From a virus, in IMG/VR virus record IMGVR_UViG_3300009702_000071, positions 1 to 26,115 of that record: a stretch of DNA of 26,115 bases. One strand, 5' to 3'. Each line of letters begins with the position of its first letter. The first letter of the stretch is position 1. The position numbers and the translations under genes are program-made. Shown here piece by piece: positions 16,455 to 22,727 of this stretch. Below the pieces are notes generated by a model. It saw only the letters and a list, made by a program, of their open reading frames with translations, searched no databases and was not told the origin of the DNA.

Positions 16455-17057
16455 ATGTCAGTTAAAGAACTAACGGCTGAGGAGATTGAGCAGAACTGGA
16501 AGAAGTTTAGAACACTTCTTGAAAAATTGGGTGATCGTTCTGAATTCGCTCTTGCCCTTGTTGATGCGCTCGATGAACGTCTTGCCCTATGTCCCGCCTC
16601 TGGTCGCAAAGAATATCACTGCGCATATCCAGGTGGTCTTGTTGATCATTCGCTTAGGGTGCTGGGTAATGCATTCAGACTTTCCAAGGCATTCTCTTGG
16701 GAAATTCCAAAGGATTCACTAATCATTGGTGCACTGTTTCATGATCTTGGTAAGGTTGGTGATCTAAGTGATGATTACTATATTCCGCAGGATTCTGATT
16801 GGCACCGTGAAAAACTTGGTGAGATGTATAAGATTAACACAAACATGACATACATGACGGTGCCTGATCGAGGAATTTGGTTGTGTCAGCACTTTGGGCT
16901 TAAACTTTCACAAGATGAATTGCTCGCCATCAAGTTAAATGACGGGCAATATATTGATGAAAACAAGCCTTATAGGAAGGGTGAACCTATGTTGGCAACG
17001 CTTGTTCATACTGCAGATCTGATCTCAACGAAGCAAGAAAAGGGCATCGTACCCTAA
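16455..17057 (+). CDS. HD-domain metal-dependent phosphohydrolase
   Basis: 200 aa from ATG 16455. The HD signature is complete: H65 in YPGGLVDHSLRV, H96-D97 in LFHDLGKVG, and D188 in LVHTADLIS. These residues bind metals in HD-family phosphatases and nucleotidases. A short helical N-terminus precedes it. No second domain is present. Family members cleave phosphoester bonds in nucleotides, cyclic nucleotides or RNA. Sitting between the polymerase and SSB genes, it may adjust nucleotide pools or remove a host signalling nucleotide, but the sequence does not decide the substrate. Similar genes are seen in replication clusters of other large phages. Confidence 0.85.
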   Translation: MSVKELTAEEIEQNWKKFRTLLEKLGDRSEFALALVDALDERLALCPASGRKEYHCAYPGGLVDHSLRVLGNAFRLSKAFSWEIPKDSLIIGALFHDLGKVGDLSDDYYIPQDSDWHREKLGEMYKINTNMTYMTVPDRGIWLCQHFGLKLSQDELLAIKLNDGQYIDENKPYRKGEPMLATLVHTADLISTKQEKGIVP

Positions 17058-17078
17058 CGTAAACGACGTAATATTTTC

Positions 17079-17150
17079 ATGTTTATGTTGGAGCGTGAAA
17101 TGCATCTGAACACAGATCGTGAACATGATGCTCTTTATTATGGCTTTTAA
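17079..17150 (+). CDS. Possible micro-ORF of 23 codons
   Basis: In the 118-base gap between the HD and next gene, ATG 17079 to TAA 17148-17150 encodes MFMLEREMHLNTDREHDALY plus three residues. It fills most of the gap and is rich in charged residues, but has no clear Shine-Dalgarno sequence. It is listed because the gap has no other content. It could be noise. Confidence 0.2.
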   Translation: MFMLEREMHLNTDREHDALYYGF

Positions 17151-17175
17151 CCATTGAAATTGCTATTTATAGGTC

Positions 17176-17439
17176 ATGCAATTGGGTCTACTTAGACGTT
17201 ATATTAGAATGATGATCGAAGCTGAAATGCTAAGTGAACCAAATCGACATGGTCTTGTCGTTGACAAGAAAAAAGAGGAAGAAGACGATACTGAGGGCAA
17301 GAGGATTGAGGAATTTGTAACAACAGCAGCCGTCGCTGGCTATACGTTGCCGCTTGGCATGGATCCGGATGATGCCGGTCGTAAAATGAATAAGCTGCAC
17401 AAGAAAAAGAAAAGCAAGAAGCAACGTAGTAACAAGTGA
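17176..17439 (+). CDS. Small basic protein with LRRxIRxxIEAE-type N-terminus
   Basis: 87 aa from ATG 17176. The N-terminus MQLGLLRRYIRMMIEAEML resembles the tag of three genes at the right end of the window (MKxxxxxLRxxIxEE). It continues with a charged linker (KKKEEEDDTEGKR), then EEFVTTAAVAGYTLPLGMDP (45-64), a Gly/Pro-containing segment that I associate with small marine-phage proteins of unknown role, and a Lys-rich tail (KKKKSKKQR). The basic tail suggests nucleic acid binding, while the N-terminus may be a processed leader. It lies between the HD and SSB genes. I do not recognise a function. Confidence 0.6.
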   Translation: MQLGLLRRYIRMMIEAEMLSEPNRHGLVVDKKKEEEDDTEGKRIEEFVTTAAVAGYTLPLGMDPDDAGRKMNKLHKKKKSKKQRSNK

Positions 17440-17538
17440 ATATTCAAACACTTGTACATAACGGATAGATGACTTACAGTTACAGCATCTGGTTTGCTGC
17501 TTCTGTATGTGAGAAGAAGGAAACAGGTAAGAGGAAAA

Positions 17539-18456
17539 ATGGCAATTGACATTGAAGCAATTCGACGTAAAATCAATCAACTAAACTCTGGCGGGCGAGC
17601 GAGTCGTGTCCAGTTTTGGAAACCACAGCCTGGTCGGTACCTGATCAGGGGACTACCATGGAAGAATGCCGATCCGGCGTCTCCATTCATTGAGTTAATG
17701 TTCTATTACATTGGTAGCAACAGAGGTATGCTTGCACCAAGTCAATATGACAAGCCCGATCCTATCCGCGAAGTGATCAGTAAGCTGTATGAAAGTGGTA
17801 CGCCTGATGATCGTAATACGGCAAAGGGTCTACTTCCTAAGATGCGTGCATACATGCCGCTTATTGTTCGCAAGGAGAACGATGTTGAGACAAGTTCTAC
17901 CGATATAGTTGTGTGGGGTTTTGGTAAGACAGTATACAAGCGTCTGCTTGGTTTCTTTGCGGATCCTGAAATTGAAGATTTCCTTGATCCTAAGCAGGGT
18001 TTTGATCTGAAGATTGATGTGCAGAAGGTTGAAAAGAAAACATTCTTTGATTATTTTATTGATCCCGCACGTCGACCCTCACCGTTGGCTGCAACTGCCG
18101 AAGGTATGAAGAAGATTCTTGATTCAGTGCCAGATCCTGGTGACATGTATGAGCTCAAGGATTCTGTGTATATGGAGAAGGTTTTGAACTCGTGGTTGAA
18201 TGGCGAAGATCGTTATGATCCGTATGCTGACAAGTCGGCAGATACGTCAACGTCGGGTACATCAAGGAATGTTAAGAAGTCAGATTCACTTGATGAACTT
18301 GCAAATGATGTTGCTGAAGCTGCACCAACGAAGCCCAAAGCAAAGAAAAGCAAGAAGGCAACAAGTGATTCTTCTGAAAACAAGGGTGACAATGCTACCG
18401 TTAACGGTGACACTGCCATATCACTTGATGCTGCATTTGATGAATTGATGGATTAA
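17539..18456 (+). CDS. Single-stranded DNA-binding protein, T4 gp32-like
   Basis: 305 aa. I chose ATG 17539 because AAGAGGA ends four bases upstream; an in-frame upstream start at 17494 would add 15 residues of unlikely sequence. N-terminal residues 1-20 (RRKINQLN) resemble the gp32 cooperativity region. The core has QFWKPQPGRYLIRGLPWK (25-42), then MRAYMPLIVRKEN and VVWGFGKTVYKRLLGF, matching the gp32 DNA-binding fold. Residues 225-290 are low-complexity, and the C-terminus is acidic (SLDAAFDELMD), as in gp32, where the tail recruits replication partners. No cysteine occurs, so the structural zinc of T4 gp32 is absent. It coats single-stranded DNA for polymerase, recombinase and helicase; UvsX lies directly downstream. 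Confidence 0.85.
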   Translation: MAIDIEAIRRKINQLNSGGRASRVQFWKPQPGRYLIRGLPWKNADPASPFIELMFYYIGSNRGMLAPSQYDKPDPIREVISKLYESGTPDDRNTAKGLLPKMRAYMPLIVRKENDVETSSTDIVVWGFGKTVYKRLLGFFADPEIEDFLDPKQGFDLKIDVQKVEKKTFFDYFIDPARRPSPLAATAEGMKKILDSVPDPGDMYELKDSVYMEKVLNSWLNGEDRYDPYADKSADTSTSGTSRNVKKSDSLDELANDVAEAAPTKPKAKKSKKATSDSSENKGDNATVNGDTAISLDAAFDELMD

Positions 18457-18471
18457 ATCCATACGCATACT

Positions 18472-18510
18472 GGAAGGATCCCGGAACGCCTAGTATTTCG
18501 GGATCCTTCC
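18472..18510 (+). terminator. Strong 15-bp hairpin between the SSB and uvsX-like genes
   Basis: GGAAGGATCCCGGAA (18472-18486) and TTTCGGGATCCTTCC (18496-18510) pair over 15 bases with one G-U wobble, around a 9-base loop. It lies 15 bases after the SSB stop codon and 16 bases before the recombinase start. There is no T-run after it, so a rho-independent terminator is unlikely in the standard form. It may be a partial terminator, an RNase processing site or a 3' stabiliser that lets SSB mRNA outlast that of its neighbours. Confidence 0.55.
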
Positions 18511-18526
18511 ATGATACCGGAGATCT

Positions 18527-19717
18527 ATGGCAAAAGCAAAAACCAAAAAGAAGACAGTTGTCATTGAGGCGGACGAACTTGGAGATGACTTCAGTGAGGA
18601 ACTGATAGCAGCACTCAACAAGGAATTTGGTACCCGTATTGCGTATAACCTTACCAGCACATCATCTCCAGTTGAGATCAAACATTGGATCTCTTCTGGA
18701 AGCAAATTGCTTGATTATGCAATGTCGAACAGACGCCATGGTGGTGCACCAGGAGGACGTATCATTGAGATCTTTGGTCCACCGTCGACAGGTAAATCAC
18801 ACATTGCATTTCAAATGGCCCGTGATGTGCAACGTCGTGGTGGCCTCGTTGTTTATATTGATACAGAGAACGCGGTTTCCATTGAGAAGCTCGCACAGAT
18901 GGGAATTGACGTTGCAAAACGTTTTGTGTACTGTGATACGCACTGTACTGAGGAAGTATTTGCGATCATTGAATCAACAATCTTGAAGGCAAAACAGGTT
19001 GTTCACAAGAACGTTCCTGTCCTTGCTGTCTGGGATTCTGTTGCCGCAACATCTCCAAAGGCAGAGCTGAATGGTGCGTATGATGAGAATACAGTTGGCC
19101 TACAGGCACGGACGATTTCAAAGGGCATGCGTAAGATTACAGGAATTATTGGTCAGAGTAACGCAACGTTGGTTTGTCTGAATCAGACAAGGATGAAGAT
19201 AGGCATTATGTTTGGTGATCCAACAACGACACCTGGCGGTATGGCAATCCCATTTCATGCATCGATTCGTATGCAACTCTTTGGTGGCGGCAAGTTAAAG
19301 AATAAGGATGGTGATCCGATTGGGATCAACGTTACTGCATCTATTATCAAGAACAAGGTTGCCCCACCCTTTCGCAAGGTTGCATTTTCGATCATCTTTG
19401 GTAAGGGAATAGCTGAAAATGATTCACTTGTTGATTGTCTTAGGGATGCATCGAAGAATGGTCCTATAACCGTAGGTAATAGGATGTATTCGATTAGTGA
19501 TTTTGGTGCTCGAAAGACATTGACAACGTACACGTTAGATGGTGAAGTTGTTGATGAAAAGAAGTTCTATAAGTCAAAGTTTGCTGAACTCATACAGGAT
19601 GACACGTATGGTCCTATACTTGACGATTTCCTTGATGTTGTATTGACACAGGACACGGGTACAGTCAACATTGATGAAGAAACAATTGAGACAAAATTAC
19701 TGGACGTACCGGCATGA
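18527..19717 (+). CDS. uvsX: UvsX/RecA-family recombinase
   Basis: 396 aa from ATG 18527, with GGAG four bases upstream. Walker A is GPPSTGKS (84-91). E114 in IDTEN is the catalytic glutamate position of RecA proteins. Walker B is VLAVWDS (D170). NQTR (219-222) and the FGDPTTTPGGMAIPFHASIR stretch mark the L2 DNA-binding region. Length matches T4 UvsX (391). It forms filaments on single-stranded DNA and catalyses strand exchange, feeding recombination-dependent replication. It sits beside the SSB gene, with which T4 UvsX cooperates. The stop overlaps the dUTPase start by four bases (ATGA), so the two are co-translated. No uvsY-like mediator is visible nearby. Confidence 0.9.
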   Translation: MAKAKTKKKTVVIEADELGDDFSEELIAALNKEFGTRIAYNLTSTSSPVEIKHWISSGSKLLDYAMSNRRHGGAPGGRIIEIFGPPSTGKSHIAFQMARDVQRRGGLVVYIDTENAVSIEKLAQMGIDVAKRFVYCDTHCTEEVFAIIESTILKAKQVVHKNVPVLAVWDSVAATSPKAELNGAYDENTVGLQARTISKGMRKITGIIGQSNATLVCLNQTRMKIGIMFGDPTTTPGGMAIPFHASIRMQLFGGGKLKNKDGDPIGINVTASIIKNKVAPPFRKVAFSIIFGKGIAENDSLVDCLRDASKNGPITVGNRMYSISDFGARKTLTTYTLDGEVVDEKKFYKSKFAELIQDDTYGPILDDFLDVVLTQDTGTVNIDEETIETKLLDVPA

Positions 19718-20190
19718 ATGCGTGTAAATGTGATGTAAACGTAACAATTTTGCGGCCAAACATAGGATTCAAGCGTCTTGAGGGAAATTACAATCCGCTT
19801 CCTAAATATGAGAAATTTGGTGATGCAGGTCTTGATCTGCGAAGCAACATTGATGTGTTGATTCATCCCGGAAAACGACAACCGATTCCCATTGGGTTTG
19901 CAGTGAAGTTACCGTATGATTATGAAGGACAAATCAGATCACGATCGGGTCTTGCATTACGTCATGGTATCACTGTATTGAACTCACCTGGAACAATTGA
20001 CGCTGGATTTCGTGGTGAATTATGCGTTATTCTCATCAACATGAATAATGCAGCATTTCATGTTACGAGAGGAATGCGAGTTGCACAATTGGTGATCGCC
20101 CCGGTTGCTAGAGCAGTGATTTCAGAGGTCGAAGAACTTGATACAACAGATCGCGGTTTAAATGGATTTGGCTCAACCGGTGTTGCATGA
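19714..20190 (+). CDS. dut: dUTPase (dUTP diphosphatase)
   Basis: 158 aa, starting in a 4-base overlap (ATGA) with the recombinase gene. All five trimeric dUTPase motifs are present in order: GDAGLDL (36-42); RSRSGLA (75-81); NSPGTIDAGFRGEL (90-103) with catalytic D96 and Phe99 where Tyr is usual; RGMRVAQLVI (119-128); and RGLNGFGSTG (147-156), whose Phe stacks on uracil in the closed site. The N-terminus (1-30) is slightly longer than in the minimal enzyme and carries two cysteines. It hydrolyses dUTP to dUMP and pyrophosphate, keeping uracil out of DNA and providing a dTMP precursor. It fits with the ribonucleotide reductase nearby. Confidence 0.95.
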   Translation: MNACKCDVNVTILRPNIGFKRLEGNYNPLPKYEKFGDAGLDLRSNIDVLIHPGKRQPIPIGFAVKLPYDYEGQIRSRSGLALRHGITVLNSPGTIDAGFRGELCVILINMNNAAFHVTRGMRVAQLVIAPVARAVISEVEELDTTDRGLNGFGSTGVA

Positions 20191-20266
20191 GAAGCATAGA
20201 TTTTATGTTGCAGAATAAGCGCCATGTGTAGTGTGTTAAGTGTATCATGATGATGTAGTTTGAGAT

Positions 20267-21226
20267 ATGTCAGAAAGACCGGTGCTTTTAATTGATTCGT
20301 TAAATGCCTTTTGTCGTACATATGCTGCGTTTCCAACCATGTCAGCGCACGGTTATCAGATGGGTGGTACAATTGGGTATCTTAAGACACTGAAACGTCT
20401 CATGTATGAGGTGATGCCAAGTGCAATTTACATTGCATGGGAAGGTGGGGGCTCTGCCCGCAGACGAAAGTTGTTTTCAGAGTATAAGCTTAACAGACGC
20501 GCTCAAAAGCTCAATCGTTTCTATGAAGATGATATTCCCGATTCTGATGAGAATAAGCAACATCAGATTGTTGCACTTCTTAACATGCTTAAGAACGTAC
20601 CCGTCTGTCAGCTATACGCTGCAGATTGTGAGGGTGATGATCTTGTTGCCTATCTGAGTTGTAATACGTTCAAGGATGCGAATAAGGTCATTGTTTCATC
20701 CGACAAAGATCTCTACCAGTTGCTTGATGAAAGAACAAAGCAGTATAGCCTACACAGGAAGACGTTCGTGACATCACAGACCGTTCTTGATGAATACCGT
20801 ATAGCATCCCATAACTTTGCAGTTGCAAAGGCTCTGTGTGGTGATCGGGGTGATAATGTGCCTGGTATTAAGGGGCTTGGTTTCAAGCGTGTTGCAAAAC
20901 ACTTTCCACAGCTTGGTACAGAAGAGACAATTCTTATTCAGGACATCTTTGATTATAGTCATGCGCACATGTCTGAATCAATGATCTTTAAGCGCGTTTT
21001 GGAAAATGAAGATGCTGTCAAACGTAATTGGAAACTTGTCTTCTTAAATGGAAACATGTTGCCGGCAAGTCAAAAGTCACGTATTGACAATACGATTAGT
21101 ACATTTAAACCAAAGGCCAATAAGATTGGTCTGATGAAGCAGTTGATGAAGGAAGGAATTTCTGACTTCAATATTGAAGAATTTTTCTTTGCATTTAACT
21201 GTGTTGATGGATTGAACTATCACTAA
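20267..21226 (+). CDS. 5'-3' exonuclease / flap endonuclease
   Basis: 319 aa from ATG 20267. The acidic metal-binding residues of the Pol I N-domain/T4 RNase H family are all visible: D10 in LLIDSLN; D120, E122, D124 and D125 in AADCEGDDL; D146 and D148 in SSDKDLYQLL; and D193 and D196 in GDRGDNVPGIKGLGFKRVA, where the helix-hairpin-helix DNA-binding motif follows. The basic ARRRKLFSEYK segment (64-74) fits the substrate arch. It removes RNA primers and 5' flaps during lagging-strand synthesis. In Pol I this domain is fused to the polymerase; here it is a separate gene about 4 kb downstream of the 403-aa polymerase, within one module. Confidence 0.9.
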   Translation: MSERPVLLIDSLNAFCRTYAAFPTMSAHGYQMGGTIGYLKTLKRLMYEVMPSAIYIAWEGGGSARRRKLFSEYKLNRRAQKLNRFYEDDIPDSDENKQHQIVALLNMLKNVPVCQLYAADCEGDDLVAYLSCNTFKDANKVIVSSDKDLYQLLDERTKQYSLHRKTFVTSQTVLDEYRIASHNFAVAKALCGDRGDNVPGIKGLGFKRVAKHFPQLGTEETILIQDIFDYSHAHMSESMIFKRVLENEDAVKRNWKLVFLNGNMLPASQKSRIDNTISTFKPKANKIGLMKQLMKEGISDFNIEEFFFAFNCVDGLNYH

Positions 21227-21233
21227 GACAAAC

Positions 21234-22661
21234 ATGAATGAAATAACGACATTTAGTCAATATGGAAAGTACTTTCAAGAACGTGTCATGCAAGCGTTTC
21301 TTGTTGATCAACAATTTGCTGAGAAAATGTTGGAGGTTTTTGACAGCTCATACTTTGAACTAAAATACCTTTCGTTCCTTTCAGATAGGTTCTTTGGCCA
21401 TGCAAAGAAGTACCGCGTCTTTCCAACACTGCAATTGCTTGTTACGATAATTCGTGATGAACTACAGCAGGGTACAGATGTGATCATTCGAGACCAGATC
21501 GTCAACTACCTACAGCGTATAAGAATGAATCCTGATCCGGGTGATCTTCCTTATGTTAAAGACAAAGCATTAGATTTTTGCAGGAAACAGGCATTAAAGG
21601 CCGCGCTTGAAGAGGCGGTCGATCTGATGACTGGTGAGAGGTATGATCAGGTCGTTAACGTTGTAAAGAAGGCTGTCACGGTTGGAACAACACCATCAGT
21701 TGGTCATGATTTTTTCAATGATTATGAGGCACGTTTTACAAAGTTGCAAAGAGATAGTGTCGCAACGGGTCTTGATGAGCTTGACAGATCTGAGATACTC
21801 AACGGTGGACTTGGTAAGGGTGAGTTGGGCGTGATATGCGCCGCAACTGGGGTTGGAAAAAGTCATATGTTAACATTTTTGGGCGCAAATGCGCTGAAGG
21901 CTGGTGTCAACATACTTCATTACACGTTAGAACTATCTGAGACAGCAGTAGGTGTACGTTATGATTCATACCTATGCGATATTGATTCGAATCATGTGAT
22001 CGAGTCAAAGAATAAGGTAATGGATCATTACAAGAATTCAAAGTATGGCAGGTTGTTTATCAAGCAATTTCCAATGAATACAGCCACCATTAACACGCTG
22101 CGCAGTCACATTGAACGTCTTGCGCTTCAAGGATTTAGACCAGGTCTTATCATTATTGACTATGCAGATGTGATGCGTTCAACACGGCAATTTGATTCAC
22201 TTCGACATGAGCTTAAATTGGTGTATGAAGAGATTAGAACACTTGCTGTTGAAGATGGTTATGCCATTTGGACTGCGTCTCAGTCAAACAGAGATGGTTC
22301 AAACAGTGATATCGTTGATCTTACAAACATGAGCGAAGCATACGGTAAGGCGATGGTGTCAGATGTTGTGTTAACATTATCACGTAAGGCACACGAAAAG
22401 GCAACAGGCGTTGGTCGATTGTTCATTGCAAAGAATAGAGCTGGCAGAGACGGAATCTTATATCCCATTCATATTAACACGGCACGTAGTGCAATTGAAA
22501 TCATCGGTGGCGCTAGCTCGCTTGGTGAAGAAAAAATAGACGATGAAAAACGCATGAAGCAAGCTATTAGAGAGAAGCTTGCAGAGGTAAAAAAGGACCC
22601 GATACTTCAGGGAGAGAACATTGAAACGCCTAAACCTAGTGAAGATAGCGGTGTATCATAG
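21234..22661 (+). CDS. Replicative DnaB-family helicase
   Basis: 475 aa, starting seven bases after the nuclease gene. An N-terminal helical domain (1-160) is followed by a RecA-fold motor: Walker A AATGVGKS (203-210), catalytic E233 in HYTLELSE, Walker B LIIIDYAD (D309), the TASQSNR sensor (347-353) and the arginine-finger region AKNRAGRDG (399-407). This matches DnaB and T4 gp41, hexameric 5'-3' helicases on the lagging strand. The C-terminus (about 430-475) is charged and unstructured and could bind a loader or primase. No primase gene is in the window. Close packing with the flap nuclease gene indicates co-expression. Confidence 0.9.
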   Translation: MNEITTFSQYGKYFQERVMQAFLVDQQFAEKMLEVFDSSYFELKYLSFLSDRFFGHAKKYRVFPTLQLLVTIIRDELQQGTDVIIRDQIVNYLQRIRMNPDPGDLPYVKDKALDFCRKQALKAALEEAVDLMTGERYDQVVNVVKKAVTVGTTPSVGHDFFNDYEARFTKLQRDSVATGLDELDRSEILNGGLGKGELGVICAATGVGKSHMLTFLGANALKAGVNILHYTLELSETAVGVRYDSYLCDIDSNHVIESKNKVMDHYKNSKYGRLFIKQFPMNTATINTLRSHIERLALQGFRPGLIIIDYADVMRSTRQFDSLRHELKLVYEEIRTLAVEDGYAIWTASQSNRDGSNSDIVDLTNMSEAYGKAMVSDVVLTLSRKAHEKATGVGRLFIAKNRAGRDGILYPIHINTARSAIEIIGGASSLGEEKIDDEKRMKQAIREKLAEVKKDPILQGENIETPKPSEDSGVS

Positions 22662-22727
22662 GATAGTTATGGGAGCCTCAAACACACATGTTGTTTTCAA
22701 GTATACGTGTGCGGAGATTACAATTAG

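Noticed and set aside
17164-17171. TATTTATA just before the gene at 17176, the reverse complement of the T4 late promoter TATAAATA
   Set aside because: It reads as a late-type box only on the minus strand, where no gene can be supported. Short AT-rich octamers are common at this base composition.
22662-22727. Possible cobalamin riboswitch before nrdJ
   Set aside because: Only 66 bases are available, too short for the known fold, and the only stem is weak (CACAC with GTGTG, then a mismatch).
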